A stretch of 64,000 nucleotides of DNA from Micromonospora sp. LH3U1. Lineage in GTDB: Bacteria; Actinomycetota; Actinomycetes; Mycobacteriales; Micromonosporaceae. The stretch is from the NCBI RefSeq assembly GCF_028475105.1, contig NZ_CP116936.1:1-64000 (forward strand). The letters run 5' to 3'. Shown piece by piece: positions 17,357 to 25,936 of this stretch. A model generated the notes under the pieces. That model saw only the letters and a list, made by a program, of their open reading frames with translations, had not been told where the DNA came from and did not search any database. Positions within the stretch are counted from its first letter, which is position 1. Each line of letters begins with the position of its first letter. The translations under genes and the position numbers were made by a program.

Positions 17357-17553
17357 GCTCTCCGTCCTGCTCAGTGACGGTGCAAGCCGCATCGCGGACC
17401 GCTTCGCACTCGCCGACTGGCCGGAAGTTCTCGCCCTCATGATCGGCCAGCTGATCCGCTACACATCTCCGCCAGGTGACGTGCGACAGGGGGTTAGGGG
17501 CTGGCGGCAGGTCGGCGGAGCGTGAGCGCACGGATCCTCCGAATTGAGTGCGG

Positions 17554-18228
17554 TCAGTGTGTTCGGGTCTCCCAGACCGGCAGTTGGGGCTCGTCGTTGT
17601 GCACGATGATGTTGGCGTAGTGGGTCGGGCGGACCGTAGCGAAGTAGAGCTGTTGGGAGGGGATGTAACGCTCGCGCCAGCGCCGTTCGACGTCGGCCCG
17701 AGATAGCACCCGGCGCTCTCGGATCACGGCACGATCCACGGTCTTTTCGAGCGCGGTCGACACGAAGATGCGCAGGTCCCACCGGTCGATCAGTTCCGGG
17801 CGCATGAGGAAGACGCCGTCGAAGACCAGCACGGCGCCGGCGGGGGCAGTCGTGACCGGCGGGGACAGCGCAGTATCCGCGGTGCGGTCGTAGACCGCGT
17901 GTTGGAAGCGCCGATCTCCGCCGGGGCCGAGCGGATCGAGCAGAACCCGGTTCAGCGCGTCGTAGTCGTGGGTGTCGTAGTAGCACCCTTCGGCGGAGTA
18001 CTCGCCGCGCGGATAGCGCTGTGCCCGGGGGAAGAGGAAATCGTCGATCGTCGCGCGGATGACGTCGCGCCCCTGTTCGCGTAAGACGACGGCCAGCTCG
18101 TCGGCGAGCGTGGTCTTGCCGGCGGCGGGCGGTCCGTCGACGGCAACCCGCATCGGGTGAGCGACTGTGACGGACCGGACTGCCTCAGCCAGGCGGCCGA
18201 GCATCTCGTCGCGGGTGCCTTGGTCCAT
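17554..18228 (-). CDS. P-loop (uridine kinase-like) nucleoside kinase
   Basis: A 224-aa kinase with Walker A GPPAAGKTT at about 32-40, followed by a nucleoside-kinase-type ATIDDFLFPR segment and a lid-like basic region (IRERRVLSRADVERRWRERY). The layout matches uridine kinase/phosphoribulokinase-like proteins. The phosphate acceptor is not certain. The start at 18228 (MDQGTRDEMLGRLAEAV) is chosen because further upstream sequence is antisense-like. It follows the secreted protein gene on the minus strand after 106 bases. Confidence 0.85.
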   Translation of the reverse strand: MDQGTRDEMLGRLAEAVRSVTVAHPMRVAVDGPPAAGKTTLADELAVVLREQGRDVIRATIDDFLFPRAQRYPRGEYSAEGCYYDTHDYDALNRVLLDPLGPGGDRRFQHAVYDRTADTALSPPVTTAPAGAVLVFDGVFLMRPELIDRWDLRIFVSTALEKTVDRAVIRERRVLSRADVERRWRERYIPSQQLYFATVRPTHYANIIVHNDEPQLPVWETRTH

Positions 18229-18334
18229 GTCCTGCCCCGCCCTAGTCTCGCGAAGGTCGCCGTGTCGGGCCGACCTTATGCGCTGGGCAAACTCGGTGTC
18301 AGGGCTATTCCCGGCGATCGTGGCGCTGCGAGGA

Positions 18335-19138
18335 TCAGCAGCTCCAGTCGCCCCAGCGCCAGACCTTCCACGTGGCCTTCGGCCGACCGTGATATTCGCA
18401 GCCAGCGCTGCTACCGCCTGCGCTGCCTGTGCCTTTGCCGACCGGCTCGTCCTTGTACGGCTGCTGGACGTAGCAGAGGCCTGTCTTGCCCGATCCGGGC
18501 TTTCCGTTCGGCGGCTCCCCGATAGCGTCGGTGAGCGTGTTCGATGCGTAGCTGCGGGCACCGTCGGCATCATCCGGCCCCAACAGCGAGCTGTCCCACT
18601 CCTCCACGTAGTAATCTCGCGCCCGCCCAACCTTGTCGTAGGCGTGCCACATATCGACGTTCACGCGGTTGGCGTCCGCGCCATCCGGCGCAGCCAGCGC
18701 CGCCTCTTCGTAGCTGGAGTGCGGAAGTGACACGAGCGCATCGGCGATCGCCGGCCCAGGATCGAACGCCTCAACCTCAGCCCACAGCGCGTCAGCCTGC
18801 GCCTCCCGCTTGGTGTTGTCGAGCGCAACGCCGTTCTTGTATTGGTTCCCGCGGAGGTCGCTGATCTTGTCGCTCTTTGCCTCAAGCTGAAGGAAGACCT
18901 GTGCGTAGCTGGTGCACCACTTGGCTGGCGTCACCTTGTGTCCGGCCGGCAGAACCAACGCCGTCGGTGGCGGCGAGGGTTTGGTCAGGGTCGGCGCGGC
19001 TGGTGCCGACGACGTAAGCACTGGTGTGGGCGTCGGCGCAGGTGCAGCAGCATGCTCAGACTGCGAGAGCGCTCGGCCGCAACAGAGAACAAGACCAAGT
19101 GCCGCGATACCGCCCACCCAGGCCTTCGTCTTACTCAC
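18335..19138 (-). CDS. Secreted or lipid-anchored hypothetical protein
   Basis: A 267-aa exported protein. The N-terminus MSKTKAWVGGIAALGLVLCC is a signal peptide with cysteines at 19 and 20; the lipobox is not canonical, so lipoprotein status is uncertain. A Pro/Thr/Ala linker (about 30-65) leads to a globular domain with several cysteines (about 74, 223, 248 and 267) suited to disulfides outside the cell. The tail KATWKVWRWGDWSC is Trp-rich. No family is recognised. Confidence 0.72.
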   Translation of the reverse strand: MSKTKAWVGGIAALGLVLCCGRALSQSEHAAAPAPTPTPVLTSSAPAAPTLTKPSPPPTALVLPAGHKVTPAKWCTSYAQVFLQLEAKSDKISDLRGNQYKNGVALDNTKREAQADALWAEVEAFDPGPAIADALVSLPHSSYEEAALAAPDGADANRVNVDMWHAYDKVGRARDYYVEEWDSSLLGPDDADGARSYASNTLTDAIGEPPNGKPGSGKTGLCYVQQPYKDEPVGKGTGSAGGSSAGCEYHGRPKATWKVWRWGDWSC

Positions 19139-19402
19139 GGAAACTCCTCTGCGCGGTTCTCTCTCAGGCCATGATCATCAGGCTGGCCGGGGAATGTTAG
19201 CGCAGGTCAGCTCGTACCCGATCGTCCTCCTGCACCGAGCCGAACAGTCCGGCCGAGACCACGGATCAGATGATGGCCGCAGCAGCAAAAGGACGGACAC
19301 GGCGAGCAGGTCAGCGGCAGCCGGGTTCCATCGCGGTGCCGGCTGTGCTGGTGAAGACCAAGCCCAGATTCAGCACGGGTCGGTGCCGTCGCGCTGGAGG
19401 CG
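19139..19402. other. Intergenic segment without a supported gene
   Basis: 264 bases between the secreted protein start and the hydrolase stop. Short open frames are present on both strands but have no protein-like composition. It presumably holds the promoter of the 18335-19138 gene. Confidence 0.4.
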
Positions 19403-19942
19403 TCAGGGGATGAGGCGGTCGAGCAGTTCGAACTGCTCGTACGGCTGGTTGTAGTCGCCGAAGTGCCCGTCGTCGCGCACGATCTGGGTGCCGCCGAGCC
19501 GCTCGAACATGGCGCGTCCCTGTCGGTCGTCGCAGCCGTACGGATCCTTGCGGGAGTTGATGAAGTAGATGTCCCGCACGTGCGACCGGATCGCGGCCCA
19601 GTCGTAGCTCTGCTGGAGGACCGGCTCCTCTTCGCTGTTGGGTCGGGTGCAGTAGCCAGCAACGAGGATTGCCTGGGCGACGGTCACGTCCACATGCTCC
19701 AGGAGCGCGAGCAGGAGGGCCGCGCCGCCGGAATGGCCCACGAGGACCGTGTCCTTGTCGAAGGTGTGCCCGTTCAGCACCTTCGGCAGGAACGTGGCGA
19801 TCGGCTCGACGTTGATGCCGGGGTGATGCGGCACCTCGACGGCGTATCCCCGGGCTGCGAGCCGCCCTGCCAGCCAGGGATACCAGCAGACGTCCGGGTT
19901 GCCGCCGGTCCCGTGGAAGACGATCGCTCTGCGCCCCACCAT
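19403..19942 (-). CDS. RBBP9/YdeN-family serine hydrolase
   Basis: A 179-aa compact alpha/beta hydrolase. It opens with MVGRRAIVFHGTGGNPDVCW, has the nucleophile elbow VGHSGG (Ser71), the acid region NSRKDPYGCDD near 130 and the histidine in DDGHFGDYNQPY near 161. This is the catalytic triad order of the RBBP9/YdeN group of small serine hydrolases. Natural substrate unknown. It is on the minus strand after the MBL-fold gene and may share its transcript. Confidence 0.88.
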   Translation of the reverse strand: MVGRRAIVFHGTGGNPDVCWYPWLAGRLAARGYAVEVPHHPGINVEPIATFLPKVLNGHTFDKDTVLVGHSGGAALLLALLEHVDVTVAQAILVAGYCTRPNSEEEPVLQQSYDWAAIRSHVRDIYFINSRKDPYGCDDRQGRAMFERLGGTQIVRDDGHFGDYNQPYEQFELLDRLIP

Positions 19943-20069
19943 GCCTCCTTCAGACCGACGTACTGATCAAACCACGTGATCCGCAAGCAGGTCTGGCCTC
20001 GGACAACTGATCGTCGGACCGTCTGCGTGCGGAAGGGTGGACCGGCACACGGCACGCGGCGGTTGGCGG

Positions 20070-20870
20070 TCAGAAGGGCGCGGTGAGAGGGGCGGTCTCA
20101 CCGCGGGCGATGGTGCGTACCTGCTTCACCCAGCCTCGGCGGCGGGCCTCGTCGACGAAGTGTGCCAGCGGAGAGCGGAACACCGGGTAGTCGTCGTAGT
20201 GGATCGGCACGGTCAGCTTCGGTCGGATCAGTTCCACCAGGTCGGCACCTTGCCGGGCATCCATGGTGAGCAGGATCCCGGCGACCTTTGTGCCGCCAAG
20301 GTGGATCAGCATCGCGTCGATGTCCGGGTACCGCTCGGGGATGGTGGTGAGTAGCGGTCGGTTGAGCGTGTCCCCGGTGACGTAGAGCCGGAATTCGCGC
20401 CTCCCGGAGCGCTCCACGTCGATCATCGTGCCCATCACGTCGGGCATCAGCCGGTCCACGGCACCCGGGCCGTGCCTGCCGGGCATCGAGGTCAGGCGCA
20501 GTGTCGTACCGTCGCGGTGCAGCTCCCGGGACGACCAGGTCGGCAGGCCCTGGGCGGCCTGGAATCCCCAGCGACGCAGCTTTCGTTCCGCCGCCGGGGT
20601 GGTGACGATGGGCAGGCTGCGGTCCAGTTCCCGGCGGGCCACCCGGTCGAAGTGGTCGCCATGCAGATGGGAGAGGACCACCGCATCCAGCTGCGGAAGC
20701 TGGGCGATGCGCAGCGCGGGGTCCGTGCGCCGGCGCGACCACAAACCCTTGCCCAGGTACGCCCGTTGGCCCCGGTGCAGAAAGTTCGGGTCGGTCAGCA
20801 GGGTGAACCCGCCAATTCGCAGCACTGTCGTCGCGGTGCCGATGAACGTCACCTGCGGTTGCTCTGCCAT
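20070..20870 (-). CDS. MBL-fold metallo-hydrolase (UlaG/RomA-like)
   Basis: A 266-aa metallo-beta-lactamase-fold enzyme. It shows the zinc motif HLHGDHFD (His68, His70, Asp72, His73), LLTDPNF in the second strand, GDT near 180 and a late HYDDY. This pattern fits the UlaG/NAPE-PLD-like hydrolase branch acting on phosphodiester- or lactone-type bonds. The ATG at 20870 is preferred because GGAGGAGG lies eight bases upstream; a GTG three codons earlier overlaps that site. It is 62 bases after the ctpI stop, so cotranscription with the ATPase is likely. Confidence 0.88.
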   Translation of the reverse strand: MAEQPQVTFIGTATTVLRIGGFTLLTDPNFLHRGQRAYLGKGLWSRRRTDPALRIAQLPQLDAVVLSHLHGDHFDRVARRELDRSLPIVTTPAAERKLRRWGFQAAQGLPTWSSRELHRDGTTLRLTSMPGRHGPGAVDRLMPDVMGTMIDVERSGRREFRLYVTGDTLNRPLLTTIPERYPDIDAMLIHLGGTKVAGILLTMDARQGADLVELIRPKLTVPIHYDDYPVFRSPLAHFVDEARRRGWVKQVRTIARGETAPLTAPF

Positions 20871-20932
20871 CGTGTCCACCTCCTCCGGCTCCGGTACCCG
20901 CGCGAGCCGGCGGCATGCGACGGGTCCAACGT

Positions 20933-23900
20933 TCAGCCCTTGGAACCGCTCGCGCCGTCGCCGTCCGCCGCCGTGGTGTCAGGTCGGGCGTGCGGCACAT
21001 GTTCCATCAGTTTGGTGAGCGCGCCGTTGGCGAAGGTGGCGCCGAGCGCCGACCCGGCCCCGATGGTCCAGCCGACCGGCCCGAGTGGGGTGCAGCCGAA
21101 GAACTGGCTCACCCCCGGCGTCTGCACCACCACGACGAGCACCCCCAGCGACACTGCCGTGGACGCCAGCACTGCCGGGCTGGTGCCACCGGCCAGGACG
21201 GTCTGGCCGAGTTGGGTGCCGACCAGGGAGACCAGGGCGACCGTCCCGGCCCGCTGACGGCGTCCGGTATATCGGGCCAACGTCCAGCCTGCGGTCGCGC
21301 CCAGCGTGGTGGCTGCCGCCCGCAGCCCGATCTCCCTGGTGAGGGTTTCTCCGAGCGCAATGTCCGGGCCCTCCCGGAGCAGCCCGTCGGCGCGGTCGGA
21401 CGCGGGCGGCCGGACCGCGATGGCCAGTGCCGGCGCCAGGTCGGTGAGCAGGTTGACCAGCAGCAGTTGTCGCCCGGTGAGCGCGGAGCGGCCGGTCGCC
21501 GCTGCGGTGAGCACACTGAACGCGATCTCACCGAGGTTGCCGCCGACCAGGATGCTGAGAGCGTGCCGTACCGACGACCACATCGCCCGCCCCTCGACCA
21601 GGGTGGCGATGATGGTCTCCAACCGGTCGTCGGTGACCACCAGGTCGGCCGCGGCGCGAGCGGCCGGGGTGCCCCGTTGGCCGAGGGCGATGCCGACATC
21701 GGCCAGCCGGATCGCCGGGGCGTCGTTGGCGCCGTCGCCGGTCATCGCCACGGTGCGCCCGCACTTCTGCAACGCCTGGATGATCCGCACCTTGTGCGCC
21801 GGGGTGCAGCGGGCCACCACGTCGGTGTTGGCCAACCGCTCGGCGAGTGCGTCGTCGTCCAGTTGGTCGAGCTCGCCGGCGGTGACCACCCGCTGTTCGT
21901 CGTGCTCGCTGATGGTGGCGGCGATCGCCTCGGCGGTGGCCGGGTGATCGCCGGTGATCATGATGGTGTGCACGCCGGCCTGCCGGATCCGGCGTACCGC
22001 AGGGGCGGCGCTCTCCCGGACTCCGTCCGCGAGGGCCAGGAAACCCACGAAGGTCAGCCCGCGAACGTCCCCGTCGGTCACCTTCGGGTCGTCCACCTGG
22101 CATTCGGCGACGGCCAGGATCCGGTTTCCCGCCCCGGCCCGGTCGGCGAGCATCCGCCCCAGCTCCGCGCGGCCAGCGTCGTCCAGCGGTTCCTGAGTGC
22201 CGTCGGTGCGCCGGAACGAACAGCGCGGCAGCACTGTTTCCGGAGCGCCCTTGACGCTCAACATCAGGTGACCGTCGGTCTCGCCGATGCTCGCGTGGTA
22301 GCCGCGGGTCGGCTCGAACGGCAGACCGCCGGCAGCGCGCCAACCGGCGGCACCGGTCTGCTCGACCACCCCCGCCTCCCCGGCACCCCGCCGGACCGCC
22401 CGGTCGGTCTGCAACGCCAACTCCTCGGGACTGGCGGCGGCGGGGGTGGCCCGCAGCGCCGCGGCCAGCGTCAACCGGAGTCGGTCGTCCAGCCGGTCCA
22501 CCGGTGCGTACCGGTCGCCGACGCCGTCGCCGACCCCGGCGAGCAGCAGCTTGCCCTCGGTGAGGGTGCCGGTCTTGTCGAAACAGAGCACGTCCACCCG
22601 GCCCAGCGCCTCGATGGTGCGCGGGTTGCGGACCAACGCGCCGTGCTCGGCCAGGCGCCGGGCGGCGGCCAGCTGCGCCGCGCTGACCAGAAACGGCAGC
22701 CCCTCCGGCACCGACGCCACGGCGAGGTTCGCGGCGGTCGCCGCCGTTTCGGCCAGCGGTACGCCCCGAAGCAGTCCCGCGCCGGCCACCGCCACCGCAG
22801 AGCCGGCGGCCAACGGGATGGCTGCGCTGGTCAACGAGCTGAGTCGGGCTTCCACCCCACTGGCGGGTGGGTCCTGCCGAACCAGCGCCAGGCTGCGCCC
22901 GGCCTCGGTGTCGGCGCCGCTCGCCACCACCACGGCGGTGCCGTGCCCGGCGGCGATGGTCGTGCCGTCGTACAGCATCGAGTGTCGGTCGGCGATGGCG
23001 GCGGCCACCACCGGGCGGTTGGACTTGGCAACCGGTAGCGACTCGCCGGTCAGCGACGACTCGTCCGCCTCCAGGCCCACCGACTCGAGCACCCGACAGT
23101 CGGCGGGCACCGAGTCACCCGGCTCGAGGGCGATGACGTCCCCGAGGACCAGGTCTTCGGCGGCGACCACCTGCTCGCCGCCGTCCCGACGGACCCGCGC
23201 GGTCACCGCCGAACGGGACAGCAGCTCCGCCAGGGACCTTTCCGTGTTGCGTTCGTGTACCGCTCCGATCAGGGCGGACCCACCGACCACGCTGCCCACC
23301 AGCGCGGCGTCGACCAGCGAGCCGAACGACGCGGAGAGCACCGCCCCGGCGGCCAGCACCGGGGTGAGCGGGTTGGACAACTCATCCACGAAGGCGCGCA
23401 GCAGACCACCACTTCCGGGTGTGGCATCGCCGTTCCCACCGGAGCCGTGGTGCCGGCGCTGCGCTTCGGCGCTGGACAGACCGTCCGGCGTGGTGCGCAG
23501 GTGGTCGAGCACTGTGCTGACGGGCATCAGGTGCCAGGCGGTCGTCACGGGCGCCGGAGTGTCCGACTGGTCGTGCAGCCGGTGGGCCTGCCAGACCCCG
23601 TTCGCGAACGCCAACCCGGCCGCTCCGCTGACCGCGACGAGCGACCGTTGGGGCAGCTGGGTCGGTGGTGCGGTGAACGCGCCCAGCGCCCCGAGACCGG
23701 TGCCGGCCATGGCCAGTCGGATGTTCTGCTGGGCCGTCCGCCGGGCCACCCCGGTCGCCTCGATCACCAGGGCCACCACCCGCAGGTCGGCACCGACCAG
23801 CAGGTGCGCACCCCATGGCGGCAGCTCCTCCGGTGCGGCAAACCCGAGACCGCAGTCGGACGCGCCGAGCGCTTTCCGGTCCGCCGAAACCAGCATCACC

Positions 23901-25399
23901 ACCGCGCCGTCGCGCTGCAACGCACGTACCGACTCGACCAGCTGGTCCCCGCCGGGCAGCATCGCATCGGCGAAGCCGTACCGCTGCTCGTCCCCGCCGG
24001 CCACGACCAGCCGCAGGCCGGCGTGTCGGGCTGCGGTCGGCAGGCCGTCGACGCCGGGCGCGGGTTCCGGCTCGACCCGCAGCAGTGCGGCGAGTCGATC
24101 GCCGTGGGCGAGGCCGAGCAACTGGCCGCCGGCGGTCCGCAGCCGGTCGCCGTCCGGGATGTCGCCCGGGTCGTTCGTGGGCATCTGATCCAGCGGTCCG
24201 ATCTGCCAGCCGTCCGCCGTGTGGGTCGCAGCCGGATCGTCCGGATCGAACAACGCGAAGGCCCGCTCCGCCACCTGGTCGACGTCGGCTCCGGGCGCCG
24301 GTGCCAGGTCGGCCAGCACACCTCGGTCCGAGCCGAGCACCGCGGCGTCCAGTACGAGCGTGTCGATCCGGTCCAGCTCCCGCAGCACGCTGCGGTCCAT
24401 CGCGATCACTCCGCGCCGGGCCAGCATCCGGCCGAGTTGGGCGGCGTACCCCTCGCGTCCGCTGCCCGGGGCCTTGGGCAACGCGGACAGGCCCAGCGCG
24501 GCGGCTCGCTTGGGCCCGGCGAACGGTATCGCCGCTGCGCCGGCCGCTGTGCCGGCGGCCAGGGCCCGGTCGATGTACCGCTCGACCGGGCCGTGTGGCT
24601 TCGGTCGGGGACGGTCGGCCACCGGCCACCGGGCGACGGCGCGCTCCGGGTCGCCGGTCAACCGCGGTTCGGCCTTCTCCCAGGCGGAGAGCTGGGCCCG
24701 ATCCTCGCCCCACTGCACGAGCCGTTGGGCGCCGTCGAGAACGATGCCGGGCCAGCGGCCGGACAGGCCCTGGACCACCGCCTCGGCCAGGGGAAAGAGC
24801 ACGTCCGCGCGCGGGTCGGAACGCAACGGTTTGCCGAGCAACGCGTGCAGCTTCGGTTGCAGGTCCACCGCCGCCAGCAGGCCGGCCACCTCACCGGGCA
24901 GAGGTGCGAACGGCAGGATCCGGGTGGCCGCCCAGAGACTCAGGCCCAGCGCGTCCGAGGCGAGCGCACCAAGGGTGCGTGGGGTGTTCGGCCCCTCCTC
25001 CGGCGGGTGCGGCGGCGGGATCTCCGGGTCAGGCTCGTGGTCGCAGGTTCGCTCGACCCGGCTGATCGTGGCGATGAGGTCGCGCAGACTCGGCTCGGGG
25101 GCCTGCACGGCCACCACCACCCGACCGGATGGGGCGTTCACCCTGGCCCAGGCGACCCCGGGCATCCGCTCCAGCGCGCCCTCCACCTGCCGGGCGAGCT
25201 GGTCGCCGCCATCCTGGCACACGCCGTGCACCTCGATGTGGTGCCGACCGGGCCGTGACCAGACCCGACGCCGGGTCAGCCCGACCGTCCGGGCCAGCCG
25301 GGTCGCGGCCGAGCCGACGGTCCGGGACGCTTCGCCGACGAGGTGTGGCACACCGAAGGACGGCAGGATGCGGCCGGCAGCGCGACCCGCCGCCGTCAT
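20933..25399 (-). CDS. ctpI: Giant CtpI-like cation-transporting P-type ATPase
   Basis: A 1488-aa P-type ATPase of the large mycobacterial CtpI/CtpH type. The C-terminal half is complete: TGES (about 783), phosphorylation site CFDKTGTLTEG (about 940), TGDGANDAP (about 1218) and flanking membrane helices. The N-terminal half starts with an HMA-like domain without CxxC, and then has a segment that mimics a P domain (DTLVLDAAVLGS, about 350). There the KTGT is lost, so this half is probably a non-catalytic duplicate. The transported ion is not known. The ATG at 25399 overlaps the stop of a 22-codon upstream ORF in an ATGA junction. Upstream in-frame starts (for example GTG at 25477) lack a ribosome site. 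Confidence 0.9.
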   Translation of the reverse strand: MTAAGRAAGRILPSFGVPHLVGEASRTVGSAATRLARTVGLTRRRVWSRPGRHHIEVHGVCQDGGDQLARQVEGALERMPGVAWARVNAPSGRVVVAVQAPEPSLRDLIATISRVERTCDHEPDPEIPPPHPPEEGPNTPRTLGALASDALGLSLWAATRILPFAPLPGEVAGLLAAVDLQPKLHALLGKPLRSDPRADVLFPLAEAVVQGLSGRWPGIVLDGAQRLVQWGEDRAQLSAWEKAEPRLTGDPERAVARWPVADRPRPKPHGPVERYIDRALAAGTAAGAAAIPFAGPKRAAALGLSALPKAPGSGREGYAAQLGRMLARRGVIAMDRSVLRELDRIDTLVLDAAVLGSDRGVLADLAPAPGADVDQVAERAFALFDPDDPAATHTADGWQIGPLDQMPTNDPGDIPDGDRLRTAGGQLLGLAHGDRLAALLRVEPEPAPGVDGLPTAARHAGLRLVVAGGDEQRYGFADAMLPGGDQLVESVRALQRDGAVVMLVSADRKALGASDCGLGFAAPEELPPWGAHLLVGADLRVVALVIEATGVARRTAQQNIRLAMAGTGLGALGAFTAPPTQLPQRSLVAVSGAAGLAFANGVWQAHRLHDQSDTPAPVTTAWHLMPVSTVLDHLRTTPDGLSSAEAQRRHHGSGGNGDATPGSGGLLRAFVDELSNPLTPVLAAGAVLSASFGSLVDAALVGSVVGGSALIGAVHERNTERSLAELLSRSAVTARVRRDGGEQVVAAEDLVLGDVIALEPGDSVPADCRVLESVGLEADESSLTGESLPVAKSNRPVVAAAIADRHSMLYDGTTIAAGHGTAVVVASGADTEAGRSLALVRQDPPASGVEARLSSLTSAAIPLAAGSAVAVAGAGLLRGVPLAETAATAANLAVASVPEGLPFLVSAAQLAAARRLAEHGALVRNPRTIEALGRVDVLCFDKTGTLTEGKLLLAGVGDGVGDRYAPVDRLDDRLRLTLAAALRATPAAASPEELALQTDRAVRRGAGEAGVVEQTGAAGWRAAGGLPFEPTRGYHASIGETDGHLMLSVKGAPETVLPRCSFRRTDGTQEPLDDAGRAELGRMLADRAGAGNRILAVAECQVDDPKVTDGDVRGLTFVGFLALADGVRESAAPAVRRIRQAGVHTIMITGDHPATAEAIAATISEHDEQRVVTAGELDQLDDDALAERLANTDVVARCTPAHKVRIIQALQKCGRTVAMTGDGANDAPAIRLADVGIALGQRGTPAARAAADLVVTDDRLETIIATLVEGRAMWSSVRHALSILVGGNLGEIAFSVLTAAATGRSALTGRQLLLVNLLTDLAPALAIAVRPPASDRADGLLREGPDIALGETLTREIGLRAAATTLGATAGWTLARYTGRRQRAGTVALVSLVGTQLGQTVLAGGTSPAVLASTAVSLGVLVVVVQTPGVSQFFGCTPLGPVGWTIGAGSALGATFANGALTKLMEHVPHARPDTTAADGDGASGSKG

Positions 25400-25464
25400 C
25401 GAGGCGTACGGCTGGACGGACGCCGGCCCGGCTCCCTGTTGCTGCTGGTCCTGACCTCGGCCAT
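25396..25464 (-). CDS. 22-aa leader peptide translationally coupled to ctpI
   Basis: On the minus strand GGGAGG lies five bases before an ATG at 25464. The frame reads 22 codons (start MAEVRTSSNREPG, rich in Arg and Ser) and stops with TGA at 25396-25398. That TGA overlaps the ctpI ATG as ATGA, while ctpI itself has no ribosome site. The arrangement strongly suggests that ribosomes reach ctpI by reinitiation after the leader. No known regulatory leader family is recognised. Confidence 0.6.
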   Translation of the reverse strand: MAEVRTSSNREPGRRPSSRTPR

Positions 25465-25616
25465 CTCGTCCTCCCACCGCCGCACGTCCGGCGGCCTGGC
25501 TTCCCGACCTGCCGTCCGTTATGCCCCCTGGGTGGTGGAACTTTCCGCCGATGCCGGCGCATGGACGGGTTGGGCTGTGGAACCCGACGACCATCACCGG
25601 ACATGGGGAGGCCGGA

Positions 25617-25877
25617 ATGAGCACGCTGACGCGACACCTCAACGGTTTGCACGAGAACATCCGGATGTACAACCGGCGGGTTGAGCTGCCGATGCTGGGT
25701 GAGGTGGCGGTGCCGCCACCGGACAGGGTCGCCTATTACGCCGGGCTCGGGGTGCTCGCCGCACTCCAGGTCATCGAGTGGCCGCTCGCCCTGGTGATCA
25801 CCGCCGGTCACCTGCTGGCAGACCAGCACCTGTCGGGACTGGCGCGCGGTGTCGGGGAGGTGCTGCAGGACGCCTGA
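25617..25877 (+). CDS. Small membrane-associated hypothetical protein
   Basis: An 86-aa protein divergent from ctpI. Residues 1-38 are polar; a hydrophobic stretch follows (VAYYAGLGVLAALQVIEWPLALVI, about 38-61) that could be one or two helices, then a short amphipathic tail. GGGGAG is nine bases before the ATG. Its place at the shared promoter region suggests a partner or modulator of the ATPase, but this is inference only. Confidence 0.75.
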   Translation: MSTLTRHLNGLHENIRMYNRRVELPMLGEVAVPPPDRVAYYAGLGVLAALQVIEWPLALVITAGHLLADQHLSGLARGVGEVLQDA

Positions 25878-25936
25878 CGGAGCCGAGTCGTCGGGGCGAT
25901 TGACATGAATCCGGGTTGAGGTCGCATGCTCGGTCC

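Noticed and set aside
17357..17553. Coding fragment after the second 67-bp repeat
   Set aside because: A short open stretch exists but no start, no ribosome site and no recognisable motif support a gene.
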